Shown here piece by piece: positions 1 to 8,114 of a stretch of DNA of 64,000 bases; the stretch's first letter is position 1, and every line of letters starts with the position of its first letter. Source of the DNA: GCA-016700035 sp964646575 (GTDB taxonomy: Bacteria; Patescibacteriota; Saccharimonadia; CAILAD01; GCA-016700035); the NCBI GenBank assembly GCA_964646575.1, contig CAZYFT010000002.1:1-64000 (forward strand), read 5' to 3'. Made by a program: the position numbers and the translations under genes. The notes beneath the pieces were generated by a model that ran no database searches, was not told the origin of the DNA, and saw only the letters and a program-made list of their open reading frames with translations.

Positions 1-662
1 CCAGCATAAATAACCCCCGGCTGGCCATGTAAATGTCGCGCCAATGCTAAGGCAATATTATCTTCGTCCAGATTATCCAGACTCAGCTTAGATTTCTCGA
101 CATCTAACCAATTGGCGGCATCCAAAAGCTCTCGGCGCACATCTAAATCACCAATCCAACCAAGGTCTGAGAAGACACAGGTTAGCGCCTTCAGCCCAGC
201 AAACGGCGAGAGTCGTGGCTGCGAAACCTGCGGAAGTTCGAGCGTAAAATACTTTTTCGCACGTGCAATCTCTAAGAGCTTCCCGCCGGCGGCCATAATA
301 ACTATACGCGCTGAGCGCTTTTCTGCCTGCTCGAGCGCCGAGAGAGTCTCTTCGGTATTTCCAGAGTAGCTAGATGCTACAAATAGCGTAGACGGACCAA
401 TGTATTCGGGAATATCATAGCCTCGCACAATCTCTAAAGGCCTCGCCAAGCGTGAGCTGAGCCAGTTCTTAGCCATATCGGCCGCTAAGGCCGAGCCGCC
501 CATACCGGCAACAACAATGTTTTCTAGCCCTTCTCCCCAGCTTGGCGTAATATCGTCTGTCATGGAATCAGCAAAGTTTAGCCGCAAATGTGATGGCTGC
601 ACATCTACTGCATCAAAAATATGGTTTTTATCGAGTTTTTCTAGGTGAGCAAAATCTTTCAT
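1..662 (-). CDS. Bifunctional phosphoglucose/phosphomannose isomerase (SIS domain), 3' end cut off by window
   Basis: Reading from the ATG at 662 gives 220 codons that run off the window edge, so the C-terminal part is missing. A SIS sugar-isomerase fold is visible: VAGMGGSALAADM at residues 51-63 (glycine-rich phosphosugar loop) and SSYSGNTEET at residues 97-106 (serine/threonine phosphate-binding loop). This pair is typical of the archaeal/CPR-type bifunctional enzymes that interconvert fructose-6-P with glucose-6-P and mannose-6-P. The role fits the phosphomannomutase/phosphoglucomutase at 12956-14320. It is divergent from the next gene. Assignment to the SIS isomerase family is firm; the dual specificity is inferred from family resemblance. 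Confidence 0.85.
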   Translation of the reverse strand, partial: MKDFAHLEKLDKNHIFDAVDVQPSHLRLNFADSMTDDITPSWGEGLENIVVAGMGGSALAADMAKNWLSSRLARPLEIVRGYDIPEYIGPSTLFVASSYSGNTEETLSALEQAEKRSARIVIMAAGGKLLEIARAKKYFTLELPQVSQPRLSPFAGLKALTCVFSDLGWIGDLDVRRELLDAANWLDVEKSKLSLDNLDEDNIALALARHLHGQPGVIYA

Positions 663-715
663 ACCTAGATTATCGTCTTTTTTTATCTATCTGTCGAACA
701 GGGACAAACTTTGTC

Positions 716-744
716 TTGCAAAAAACGTCAACGCGTTGTAACAT
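716..744 (+). promoter_or_regulatory. Promoter TTGCAA-17-TAACAT
   Basis: The -35 TTGCAA (716-721) and -10 TAACAT (739-744) are 17 bp apart, and the spacer ends in TTG as in several other promoters here. The leader then carries GTACCTAC at 782-789, followed by GAGGTGG before the GTG start. The motif is 37 nt from this -10, farther than at the other genes, so a closer promoter may exist. Confidence 0.5.
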
Positions 745-813
745 ATCGCACATCGGCACTTTTGTCGTATATCCAACACCCGTACCTACAACCAAGAAAG
801 TCGAGGTGGTACC

Positions 814-1227
814 GTGCCCAAGCGGACCATGACCCTCACCGACTGGCAGACCCAGGTTCGAGCGCGCACCGCATCCGTGCTCGAGGGACGCAAGGCCCAG
901 CCGCTCGCCCTCCTGAACGTCCACGTCGAGAACAACCCGGAGCCGTGGCAGGCACTGTGCTCGAAGGCCATCACCTTCGCCACCGCCTGCTTCAAGCAGC
1001 TCCAGCTCGGCTACGGCGAGGTGAACAACACCACGCACGCCAACCTGAACCGCATGGTGCGCTACATCGACTCGCGTCGCGAGGACTGGCGCGGTGAGGC
1101 TCTCGAGCAGTACCGTGAGCTGATCCGGCTCATCGGCGAGATCGATCCCGAAGCGCTCCCCGGACGCGACGAGATGGACCGGCAGCACCAGCTGCAGGAC
1201 CTCGATCCGGCCATGGCCATCGCCTGA
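814..1227 (+). CDS. Unrecognised GC-rich 137-aa soluble protein
   Basis: A GTG start at 814 follows GAGGTGG. The 137-residue product has no membrane segment or signal peptide and is rich in charged residues and predicted helix. No family was recognised. Codons are strongly G/C-ending, unlike the isomerase on its left, and the gene has its own promoter and a strong terminator, which marks it as one of the GC-rich single-gene units of this window. The leader contains GTACC, and GGTAC overlaps the Shine-Dalgarno region, so a small hairpin could hide the ribosome-binding site. Confidence 0.7.
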   Translation: MPKRTMTLTDWQTQVRARTASVLEGRKAQPLALLNVHVENNPEPWQALCSKAITFATACFKQLQLGYGEVNNTTHANLNRMVRYIDSRREDWRGEALEQYRELIRLIGEIDPEALPGRDEMDRQHQLQDLDPAMAIA

Positions 1228-1242
1228 CCAAGAGGGTCACCC

Positions 1243-1272
1243 GCCCCGGTAGACAACGACGTCTACCGGGGT
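1243..1272 (+). terminator. Rho-independent terminator of the 137-aa gene
   Basis: An 11-bp stem CCCCGGTAGAC / GTCTACCGGGG with loop AACGAC is followed by TTTCGCTTATATTT. It lies 16 nt after the stop codon. Confidence 0.85.
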
Positions 1273-1292
1273 TTCGCTTATATTTCAGTTTT

Positions 1293-1333
1293 ACTAAAAA
1301 GAATAACCTCCAACGGGATAGGACCGTTGGAGG
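1293..1333 (-). terminator. Terminator of the 1355-2163 minus-strand pair
   Basis: On the minus strand a perfect 10-bp stem CCTCCAACGG / CCGTTGGAGG (1307-1333) is followed by TTATTCTTTTT. Confidence 0.85.
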
Positions 1334-1354
1334 TTGGTGTAGATTTGTCCGGTT

Positions 1355-1588
1355 CTACTTCCGGTCGCGCGAGGGCTTCGGCGGACGACCGCCGAACAGC
1401 GCCCACTCGTGGGGCGTGTCCCACTCGTCGACGAACCGACTCTCACGCTCGCGCTTGGGCGTTCGCATCGGCGGGTCGTCCAGCTCGCAAGCGAGCGGCT
1501 CACCGAGACTCTCGGCGAGCTCAGCGAACCAGTCGGGCTCGAACTCGTCGGGTGCGATGGCGGTGGGTCGGATCATGGTCTTGGGCAT
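1355..1588 (-). CDS. Unrecognised 77-aa acidic/basic small protein
   Basis: The ATG at 1588 is preceded by AAGGGGGAAGTA, a strong ribosome-binding site. The reading frame stays open further upstream, but that upstream part is antisense to nothing useful and overlaps the next gene in another frame, so the short form is chosen. The 77-residue product has an acidic N-terminal half (DEFEPDW) and a basic tail ending PPKPSRDRK. No domain was recognised. It starts 20 nt after the upstream 184-aa gene, so the two probably form an operon ended by the terminator at 1293-1333. Confidence 0.6.
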   Translation of the reverse strand: MPKTMIRPTAIAPDEFEPDWFAELAESLGEPLACELDDPPMRTPKRERESRFVDEWDTPHEWALFGGRPPKPSRDRK

Positions 1589-1608
1589 TACTTCCCCCTT
1601 GTGGGCTA

Positions 1609-2163
1609 TCAGACGGCGGTCAGGACGGGCAGGTCGGCGTGCACCGGCACCGGGTCGGCGACGAGCAGCTTGGGCTGCTCGGCCACACGCTTGATCATGG
1701 TGACGACGTCTCGGTAGACGTCCATCTGCTGCCGCGTGAAGGGCACACGGCAGCGCATCAACGGCGCGATGAAGCGCCAATTGTCGTCGTGCTGCAGCAA
1801 CGTTCGCTGCTCGAGCTCGGCGTAGGACATCTGGGTGCGATACGTATCGATCACATCGACGCGAGTCAGCACCCACTCGAACATGTCGTCGACGGAGACG
1901 AGCTCCGGACGAGTCTGTCCGTAGGCATCGAGCATGGCCACGATGGCGCCGATGCCTCGCTGGCGATCGGTGTGGTTCCCATCGCGCTGCAGCCAGCAGG
2001 ACACGTCGTTGCCGCGCGGCTCGACACCCTGATGCCGGACGAGTCGGAAGCGATGATCGCGCAGGCCCTCCTCGAGGAAGGTTCCGAGCGTGTTCATGTA
2101 CCGACCGTTGACGTCGGGGTCCGTCAGGATGGCGGGGATGCGGGGGGATGACGGGAGATTCAC
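1609..2163 (-). CDS. Unrecognised 184-aa GC-rich protein
   Basis: The start chosen is GTG at 2163 because AGGAGTCTT lies directly before it; a longer in-frame form lacks such a site. The product is soluble and mainly helical, with several aromatic and acidic residues but no catalytic motif that I recognise. It is followed after 20 nt by the 77-aa gene. Codon use is strongly G/C-ending. No homologous family could be named from reading. Confidence 0.65.
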   Translation of the reverse strand: MNLPSSPRIPAILTDPDVNGRYMNTLGTFLEEGLRDHRFRLVRHQGVEPRGNDVSCWLQRDGNHTDRQRGIGAIVAMLDAYGQTRPELVSVDDMFEWVLTRVDVIDTYRTQMSYAELEQRTLLQHDDNWRFIAPLMRCRVPFTRQQMDVYRDVVTMIKRVAEQPKLLVADPVPVHADLPVLTAV

Positions 2164-2283
2164 AAGACTCCTGGGTTGATTGAAGGTGCGGGGACAAAAA
2201 GAGAACGTATCGCGCAACACGGATGTGTCGCGGTATTCGCCCTCCCACAGAGTTCCTGTTATCTCACAAACTATCTGGGAGAG

Positions 2284-2298
2284 GACAAAGTGTTTGGA
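2284..2298 (+). repeat. Left copy of a 15-bp inverted repeat flanking the 318-aa gene
   Basis: GACAAAGTGTTTGGA at 2284-2298 is repeated in inverted orientation at 3602-3616, so the pair brackets the gene at 2391-3502. Sequence just inside both copies is also related (TTGGGCC / TTAGGCC). A 15-mer pair can arise by chance in a window this long. Confidence 0.5.
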
Positions 2299-2390
2299 TT
2301 GGGCCCGAGGGGCCGAAGCGAGCGCAGGAGGCGCCCTTGTGGTCGAGCCACAGCTCCGGCCCCTCAGCCACGCCCCAGCGAATCAGAGGA

Positions 2391-3502
2391 TCACTTCCTC
2401 TTCTTGGCCTTGGCGGTTCCGGCCACGGGCTTGCCGCGAACGGCAGCCTGCCCGGGGACACCCTGGGGATTCGGCTTGCCCACCTTGAAGCGGGCCTGCT
2501 TCTCCTGCCAGGTCGAGCCCTGGGGCTTCGAAGCCTCCTTGGGCTCCTTGGGCTCGGCACGACGCGCGGCGGCGGCCTCTTCGCGACGAGCCTGGCTCAC
2601 CGACTGGGTGGTGTGGAGACTGGGCTCCAGGTTCTCCAGCACGGTGAGCAGGCCACGCAAGGTGTCGGCCGGCAGCGTCTCGAGACGCCGCAGCTGCTTC
2701 TGGCGGTTGGCTGGCATGCGGTCGCTGAACCACTGGGCGTAGTCGCCGCGGCCATCCTGGGTGAGGACGTGCATGATCTCCTTGCGGACACCATCCTCCT
2801 CGAGCCGGATGGCCTCGAGACGGGCCTGTTCGGCGGCACGGCTCTCGGCACGCTCGGCGTCGAGCTGGTCCATCGCGGCNNNNNNNNNNNNNNNNNNNNN
2901 NNNNNNNNNNNNNNNNNNNNNNNNNNNNNNNNNNNNNNNNNNNNNNNNNNNNNNNNNNNNNNNNNNNNNNNNNNNNNNNCCTGTTCGGCGGCACGGCTCT
3001 CGGCACGCTCGGCGTCGAGCTGGTCCATCGCGGCACGGCCGGCCGGGGTGGCACGGAAGTGTCCCGCCTTGGCGAGCGCGGCACGCACGGCGTCGATGTC
3101 GTCCTCGGTCAAGCCGTAGTAGACCTCGATGTCGAGGTCCTCGTCGCCCGAGGTGACGTGGCTGTTGTTGATGGCCTGGGCGAACCTCCGGGCGCGAGCA
3201 CGCTCCTTGCCCGACAGATCGCTCAGCCAGTCGGTGAAGATTTCCGGCTTGTACTTCAGCACGAGATCTTCGAACTTGTAGACGGTGTTGAGCGCACTCA
3301 GGAGATCCGCGTGGCTACCGTTGACGGCGACCTGGAGCTCCTGCTTGAGCGGCGCGACCAGCTTGTCCTGGTGGAACTCGCTGGCGAGGATGGCGCTGGC
3401 CATCTCACGCAGCTGCGGCGTGGTCGCCTCGATCCACCGGAACTTCCGGGGGATGATGGGCGTGAACGTGGGGGTCGGGTTGGCGGTCTCAGTCATGGTC
3501 AT
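2391..3502 (-). CDS. Unrecognised helical protein, interrupted by an assembly gap (about 318 aa after repair)
   Basis: The ATG at 3502 is preceded by AGGAGGGCACA. The frame runs into a 100-N gap and resumes beyond it. The sequence on both sides of the gap is the same 55 bp, and collapsing repeat plus gap (155 bp) restores one open frame of 318 codons without a frameshift. The N-terminal 160 residues are mixed; the middle is charged and probably coiled coil (MDQLDAERAESRAAEQ region); the last 70 residues are Lys/Pro/Ala-rich and end KAKKRK, suggesting nucleic-acid or polyanion binding. No family was recognised. It has its own promoter and a structured leader. Confidence 0.7.
2825..3034. repeat. 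Exact 55-bp repeat on both sides of the N gap (assembly overlap)
   Basis: Bases 2825-2879 and 2980-3034 are identical over 55 bp. They abut the N run exactly, as expected for two contigs that share a k-mer-length overlap but were scaffolded instead of merged. Confidence 0.9.
2880..2979. other. Assembly gap, 100 N
   Basis: Exactly 100 N, the conventional size for a gap of unknown length. The flanking repeat implies that no sequence is actually missing. Confidence 0.95.
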
Positions 3503-3684
3503 TGTGCCCTCCTGGGCTATTGAAAGGAGACCACCAACTGGCCTCCGGATACCTGCTACCCTCGTCTGACATGCAGACTACAGGTAACCGGAGGCCTAAT
3601 TTCCAAACACTTTGTCAAATAACAACTTGATAAAATCAGATTACCAAGTTGCTATAGTATAGCAAATTATACCCATTTTGTCAA
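3503..3684 (-). promoter_or_regulatory. Promoter and structured 5' leader of the 318-aa gene
   Basis: On the minus strand TTGACA (3684-3679) and TATACT (3661-3656) are 17 bp apart, giving a leader of about 147 nt. The leader holds a 16-bp imperfect inverted repeat (one mismatch) between 3540-3555 and 3581-3596 (GGCCTCCGG plus TACCTG), with an inner hairpin GTCTG-CATGT-CAGAC. This could be a cis-regulatory RNA or a protein site. The right copy of the 15-bp inverted repeat (3602-3616) lies in the leader. Confidence 0.65.
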
Positions 3685-3700
3685 TATATTATGACAAGTT

Positions 3701-4657
3701 TTATTTCGAGAACAGCGGCCGCTTTTCAGTGTTAACACCACCTATGGACCTAATCTTCATACTGTCATATCTGGCGCTATCTGGATCATGTTCCGGAATA
3801 ATGCTCTGCTCCCCAGATAGAACATCTTGTGCCATCTGACGAATTTCCTTCCTAAGCTGTAGCGACTCTAAATCTGGCGTATCTGGGCGAGTTGAGAGAA
3901 TTTCTGCACCTGCCCTCTGGGCTGCACTACCAGATAACGAAGACTTCTCGGGATTAATTCCTGAAACTCCACGACCTGAATCTGAAGTTTTTTTATACCA
4001 CACCGGAATTTCAGATGGATAGCTATTCCCATAGCGATCTTCCCTACGTCCAGCCTGCATCCAGGCCGCGGATTTAATGTGTGCATCTGGAAAAGCTCGC
4101 CGAAATATCTGATACGCCAACTCTTCTGTAGAACCACTCACGCTCACCTCGTCTACCACCAGAAGATTCTTGCCAGCCATATCTGGATAAACTTGCTTCA
4201 TGGTTTCGATATAGCTATCAAAAACGCCCTCCTGCACCTGACGAATCATCTGTTCGCGAGTCGGCCGGCCGCCGCCTGGCCCCTCGTTGGCATGCAGGTT
4301 GAGAAAGTGCGTATCTGGCCTCTCTGCACCTTCTTCAGGAAACACTTCCCACATTGCATCGGTTAGCCAATATACCGGACGCGCCGATTTATCTAAGTAA
4401 AATACTACGTCGGCAGAATCATGCCCAGGCCCACCCTCATCTGCAAAACCATGACGAATCTTATCGATAAGGCGCTCAGTATTTTGTACGTATTTTGCAC
4501 GCATACCCTCAGAATCACCCCTGGCAATTGTCTCAGTCGGCACTACACCCTCTCGATCGGTAATGAGGTGCAGATAATTTTCTGCAGTCAGAAGCTTAAA
4601 TTCAATACGCTTTTCTTTTTCTGCGCCTGAAGGATGAAGTCCTTTTTCCATAAGCAT
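3701..4657 (-). CDS. Phosphoribosyltransferase-like protein
   Basis: The frame is open up to 4723, but no ribosome-binding site supports a far start. A TAAAAT box at 4674-4669 would place the transcript start just upstream of the ATG at 4657, so a near-leaderless start is chosen. The diagnostic part is NLLVVDEVSVSGSTEEL, a PRPP-binding loop of type I phosphoribosyltransferases (hydrophobic strand, D-E, then S-G-S-T). An upstream segment VVFYLDKSARPV fits the strand and dimer region of the fold. The substrate is unknown. The C-terminal 80 residues look disordered. AT-richer than its right-hand neighbour. Confidence 0.65.
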   Translation of the reverse strand: MLMEKGLHPSGAEKEKRIEFKLLTAENYLHLITDREGVVPTETIARGDSEGMRAKYVQNTERLIDKIRHGFADEGGPGHDSADVVFYLDKSARPVYWLTDAMWEVFPEEGAERPDTHFLNLHANEGPGGGRPTREQMIRQVQEGVFDSYIETMKQVYPDMAGKNLLVVDEVSVSGSTEELAYQIFRRAFPDAHIKSAAWMQAGRREDRYGNSYPSEIPVWYKKTSDSGRGVSGINPEKSSLSGSAAQRAGAEILSTRPDTPDLESLQLRKEIRQMAQDVLSGEQSIIPEHDPDSARYDSMKIRSIGGVNTEKRPLFSK

Positions 4658-4678
4658 AAGCGTAACATATTTTACCGG

Positions 4679-4725
4679 TTTACAGTTGGCAGAGAGTATT
4701 GTAAAATTACCACCATTCCGCACCT
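4679..4725 (+). promoter_or_regulatory. Promoter TTTACA-17-TAAAAT with GCACCT leader word
   Basis: TTTACA (4679-4684), a 17-bp spacer ending in TTG, and TAAAAT (4702-4707). GCACCT at 4720-4725 follows the -10 by 12 nt and is directly followed by TAAGGGAG, the ribosome-binding site. Confidence 0.75.
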
Positions 4726-4740
4726 TAAGGGAGATCTTCC

Positions 4741-5259
4741 ATGAAACACGTCGACCCAGCTGCGTTGCCAGTCCAGTTCCGTCGAGATGCGCGAACCACT
4801 CGCGAGCTCATCGACCAAGCTGAGCGGCATGCGAAGGCCGGAAAACACGCAGCGGCACTCCAGGCGTACAAAGACGCCTACCGCGAAAGTCGCCAGCTTC
4901 CCGATCGAGATCTCGAGATCGAGATTGCGCTACTCTTGGCACGCTATCAGTTCGAACGCGGCCATCTTGATGCCGCGCAAGACTGGCTGGCCACACACTG
5001 CATACTGCTTGTAGATGAGGTTGGCATTCGGGAAGGTGACATAGTCTCAGGCAATGGTATCACCTTTCACTTTGTCACCACCGCCAGTTTGCACGAGCCT
5101 GGCGCCGAGACAATCAAGGTATACCGTGATTTCTCAGACACCTGGAAGAACCCCTTCGTACTCGAAGCGATGGCCGACGAGGTCCATCCGTTCGGCGCGC
5201 AATTTCTGCCAGCAAAGGAACTGCTGCTCGCCATTCGCACCGCCTCCACCCCAGAGTGA
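4741..5259 (+). CDS. TPR-like helical protein, 172 aa
   Basis: The ATG at 4741 follows AAGGGAGATCTTCC. Residues 20-85 form helix pairs with TPR spacing (HAKAGKHAAALQAYKDAYRE, then FERGHLDAAQDWL), suggesting a small protein-interaction module. The C-terminal 80 residues are of unknown type. It is soluble with no signal peptide. The stop codon TGA lies inside the loop of the terminator hairpin. It resembles the next gene (also TPR-like, same promoter type), so the two may be distant paralogues, though each is a separate transcription unit. Confidence 0.65.
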   Translation: MKHVDPAALPVQFRRDARTTRELIDQAERHAKAGKHAAALQAYKDAYRESRQLPDRDLEIEIALLLARYQFERGHLDAAQDWLATHCILLVDEVGIREGDIVSGNGITFHFVTTASLHEPGAETIKVYRDFSDTWKNPFVLEAMADEVHPFGAQFLPAKELLLAIRTASTPE

Positions 5260-5270
5260 TCTGGGGTGTT
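5248..5270 (+). terminator. Terminator overlapping the stop codon of the 172-aa TPR-like gene
   Basis: The stem CACCCCAG / CTGGGGTG encloses the loop AGTGAT, which contains the stop codon, and is followed by TTTATTT. Confidence 0.75.
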
Positions 5271-5272
5271 TA

Positions 5273-5318
5273 TTTACATACTTAAATTATTATTGTAAAA
5301 TATCATCTATTCGTACCT
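5273..5318 (+). promoter_or_regulatory. Promoter TTTACA-17-TAAAAT with GTACCT leader word
   Basis: TTTACA (5273-5278), a 17-bp spacer ending TATTG and TAAAAT (5296-5301) match the preceding gene's promoter. GTACCTAC begins at 5313, 11 nt after the -10. Confidence 0.8.
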
Positions 5319-5338
5319 ACTAGTGAATCGAGAAAACC

Positions 5339-6016
5339 ATGGACAGATATCTGGAGGCCTTCGACGCCGCCGAGCAGGCACGCATCCAGGGCAACAGTGA
5401 AGAGGCAGTCGAGCTGTATGCCGAAGCTTCGAGTCTGGCAAAAGAGAGCTCCTCTGCAGATCTCGTCGCCCTCCACCACATGTGGGGAGTGACCCTGACC
5501 AGCCTGGGGCTGACCGACGAGGCGCTCGGCCATCTCAACATGGCACTCTCCCGAGCAAACGCCGCGAATGACTTCAAGCTCTGTGCCGTAATCGACCGAG
5601 ATATGGCCCGAGCTAATCTCATGGGAGAGAACCCCGGTGTGGCGCTTGATTTGATTGTTTGTTCTCTCTTCCATACTCCACAGGAAGATCTTGCTGAGCG
5701 TGGAGCCAGCATCGGAGTAAAGGCTCGCATCTTGTTTGCACTAGGTCGACACCAAGAAGCTCTCGAGCTGTTCGGGACTGCCGATGCGCTTCTTCAGCGC
5801 TCCGAGAACCGCCACTACGAGCTCTACAATCTCCTGCATTTCATGGAGACCGTCATCGAACACTGCGATATCTACGGCGGTGATGATGGAGCTCGCAACT
5901 TCCTGCAGAACCAGTGGAGAAGACTGCGTGCGCTCGCCGTCAGCCATGGTGGGCGCCACCACCGCGAGCAAGCTGAAAGGATCGCTACAGACATCTTCGC
6001 GGATGTCGAGGGCTAA
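5339..6016 (+). CDS. Tetratricopeptide-repeat protein, 225 aa
   Basis: At least three TPR-like helix pairs are visible: residues about 5-35 (AEQARIQGNSEEAVELYAEA), 45-75 (WGVTLTSLGLTDEALGHLNMAL) and 125-155 (ARILFALGRHQEALELFGTA). These arrays bind partner proteins. There is no signal peptide or membrane segment, so it should be cytosolic. Codons are G/C-ending. It has its own promoter and a perfect terminator. No more specific function can be given. Confidence 0.75.
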   Translation: MDRYLEAFDAAEQARIQGNSEEAVELYAEASSLAKESSSADLVALHHMWGVTLTSLGLTDEALGHLNMALSRANAANDFKLCAVIDRDMARANLMGENPGVALDLIVCSLFHTPQEDLAERGASIGVKARILFALGRHQEALELFGTADALLQRSENRHYELYNLLHFMETVIEHCDIYGGDDGARNFLQNQWRRLRALAVSHGGRHHREQAERIATDIFADVEG

Positions 6017-6027
6017 TTCCTCTCCAC

Positions 6028-6052
6028 CCCGAGCTAATGCTCGGGGTATTTT
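6028..6052 (+). terminator. Terminator of the 225-aa TPR gene
   Basis: CCCCGAGC-TAAT-GCTCGGGG followed by TATTTTTAT. Confidence 0.85.
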
Positions 6053-6056
6053 TATA

Positions 6057-6092
6057 CTAAAAAGAGCCCCAAAATGAGGCTCCTTTTAGGTT
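6057..6092 (-). terminator. Terminator of groESL
   Basis: On the minus strand AAAAGGAGCCTCATTTTGGGGCTCTTTTTAG forms a GAGCC/GGCTC stem followed by TTTTTAG, just after the groEL stop. Confidence 0.7.
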
Positions 6093-6106
6093 TGGCGATG
6101 TAGTCG

Positions 6107-7741
6107 CTACATCATTCCGCCCATGCCCCCCATGTCTGGCATACCACCACCGGCTGGAGCTTCCTTTTCTGGAATATCCACCACTGCAGCTTCGGTTGTG
6201 AGCAGCATTGATACTGCCGATGTTGCATTCACAAGTGCTGATTTAGTTACGCGAACTGGATCGATGATACCCTCTTTAATCATGTCCACCTGCTCGTTCT
6301 TGGCAAAGTTCCAGCCAATGTTGTCAGCCCTTGACACTGCTTCGAGAATAACTGCCACATCCGAGATGCCGGCGTTTGCAGCAATCTGGCGCAGTGGAGC
6401 TTCGAGAGCCTTAGCGACAATCTTCACGCCCACCTGCTCTTCAGCATCATCAGTTTTTACATTACCAAGTGTGCGAGCAATCTTGGCGAGCGCAGCGCCA
6501 CCGCCAGGTACGATACCTTCGGCCACAGCAGCCTTTGTGGAGTTAATCGCATCTTCAATGCGTAGCTTCTTCTCTTTAAGCTCTACTTCACTAGCCGCAC
6601 CAACTTTAATCACAGCCACGCCAGCTTCGAGCTTAGCAACACGTTCCTGGAGCTTTTCAAGCTCATATTCGCTCGTAGTCTCCTTAATTTGCGCCTTAAT
6701 CAGAGCCGTGCGCTCCTTAAGCTGCTTTTCATCACCCTTACCTTCTACAACTGTAGTGTTGTCCTTGGTGGCAATGACCTTGCGAGCTTCGCCCAACATC
6801 TCTACTGTGGCATCTTCTAGCTTGAGGCCAACTTCTTCGGTAATCACCTGACCGCCAGTGAGGATGGCGATATCTTCGAGCATAGCCTTACGGCGGTCAC
6901 CAAAGGCTGGAGCCTTGATTGCTAGCGCGTTAAAGGTACCACGCAACTTGTTCAGAATGAGAGTTGTGAGCGCTTCGCCTTCAACTTCTTCGGCAATGAT
7001 GACGAGGTCTTTCTTACCTTCTTGCGCCAGCGCTTCGAGCAATGGCAAAATTTCCTGAATAGAGCCGATCTTTTTATCCGTAATCAGGATTGGAGCGTTC
7101 TCGTAAACTGCTTCCATGCGAGTAGTGTCAGTTACCATGTAGGCCGAAACATAGCCCTTATCGAACTGCATGCCCTCAACCACTTCTTTTTCGAGGCCCA
7201 TCCCTTGACTCTCTTCAACGGTCACAATGCCGTCTTCGCCAACGGTTTCCATAACTTCGGCAATCAGTTTACCAACTTCTGGATCGCCAGCCGAAATGGT
7301 GGCAACATTGGCAATCTCTTCCTTGCCTTTTACAGGCTTGGCCATATCATTGAGATCTGCAACTACGTGCTTAGTAGCCTTTTCAATACCGCGACGGATA
7401 GCGATTGGATTTCCGCCGGCGGCAACGTTTTTTACGCCCTCTTCCATAATTGCCTGGGCAAGTACAGTCGCGGTAGTAGTTCCGTCACCAGCCATGTCGT
7501 TGGTCTTGCTGGCAACTTCGCGCACCACTTGCGCACCCATGTTCTCGAATGCGTCCTCGAGCTCAATTTCTTTAGCAATGGTTACGCCATCATTAGTGAC
7601 GAGTGGGCTGCCATAGCTCTTCTGGAGTACAACATTGCGACCCTTTGGTCCGAGGGTTGTCTTTACGGTGTTTGCCAGCTTATCAACGCCGTCTTTGAGC
7701 TTCTTACGTGCGTCTTCTGAGTGCAGGATGTCTTTTGCCAT
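6107..7741 (-). CDS. groEL: Chaperonin GroEL
   Basis: The 544-residue product has the full-length group I chaperonin architecture. Seen directly: AKDILHSEDARKKL at the N-terminus, the ATP-site motif GDGTTTATVLAQAI near residue 87, and the GGM-rich tail ending GGMGGMM. It forms the double-ring folding chamber with GroES and uses ATP to refold cytosolic proteins. Its ATG overlaps the groES stop (TAATG) and is preceded by GGGAGGTAAG, so the two are translationally coupled. Expression is set by the groES promoter and the CIRCE operator upstream. Its base composition is moderate, unlike the GC-rich neighbours. Confidence 0.98.
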   Translation of the reverse strand: MAKDILHSEDARKKLKDGVDKLANTVKTTLGPKGRNVVLQKSYGSPLVTNDGVTIAKEIELEDAFENMGAQVVREVASKTNDMAGDGTTTATVLAQAIMEEGVKNVAAGGNPIAIRRGIEKATKHVVADLNDMAKPVKGKEEIANVATISAGDPEVGKLIAEVMETVGEDGIVTVEESQGMGLEKEVVEGMQFDKGYVSAYMVTDTTRMEAVYENAPILITDKKIGSIQEILPLLEALAQEGKKDLVIIAEEVEGEALTTLILNKLRGTFNALAIKAPAFGDRRKAMLEDIAILTGGQVITEEVGLKLEDATVEMLGEARKVIATKDNTTVVEGKGDEKQLKERTALIKAQIKETTSEYELEKLQERVAKLEAGVAVIKVGAASEVELKEKKLRIEDAINSTKAAVAEGIVPGGGAALAKIARTLGNVKTDDAEEQVGVKIVAKALEAPLRQIAANAGISDVAVILEAVSRADNIGWNFAKNEQVDMIKEGIIDPVRVTKSALVNATSAVSMLLTTEAAVVDIPEKEAPAGGGMPDMGGMGGMM

Positions 7742-8010
7742 TACTTACCTCCCTTAACTACTGCGAGTAAATCTTCTTCTTTGCCGATGAGATATTCTTT
7801 ACCTTCTACTTTTACGTCATCTGGGCCGTAACTTTTGTACAAAACAGTATCACCCGCTTTTACTTCTTTTACTTCTTTACCAACGGCCAGTACTTTAGCC
7901 ATCTTTGGCTTTTCCTTGGCGCTATCTGGAAGCACAATACCAGAGGCGGTTTTTTCTTCCGCGTCTAGCTGCTCCATCACAATACGATCTGCGAGTGGTT
8001 GCAGGTTCAT
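7741..8010 (-). CDS. groES: Co-chaperonin GroES
   Basis: The 89-residue product is slightly shorter than the E. coli protein and has the usual MNLQPLADRIV start, a mobile loop around residues 18-30 (EEKTASGIVLPD), and VGKEVKEVKAGDTVLY. It caps the GroEL ring. The ATG at 8010 follows TTAGGAGGTAAGA. It is first in the groESL operon, with promoter and CIRCE element directly upstream. Confidence 0.97.
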   Translation of the reverse strand: MNLQPLADRIVMEQLDAEEKTASGIVLPDSAKEKPKMAKVLAVGKEVKEVKAGDTVLYKSYGPDDVKVEGKEYLIGKEEDLLAVVKGGK

Positions 8011-8083
8011 TCTTACCTCCTAAAAATTACTTAGTTCTTACTCGATGTAAAAAATGTTAATGCTATCTGGTTCTGAGAAAGCA

Positions 8084-8110
8084 TTAGCACTCTCATAAGT
8101 CGAGTGCTAA
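8084..8110. promoter_or_regulatory. CIRCE operator (HrcA site)
   Basis: A perfect TTAGCACTC-N9-GAGTGCTAA inverted repeat (8084-8092 and 8102-8110), the canonical CIRCE sequence bound by the heat-shock repressor HrcA. It overlaps the predicted groES transcription start. Confidence 0.97.
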
Positions 8111-8114
8111 ATTT

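Noticed and set aside
1355..2248. A 297-codon minus-strand frame
   Set aside because: Only the last 77 codons have a ribosome-binding site; the rest lies over the better-supported 184-aa gene in another frame.
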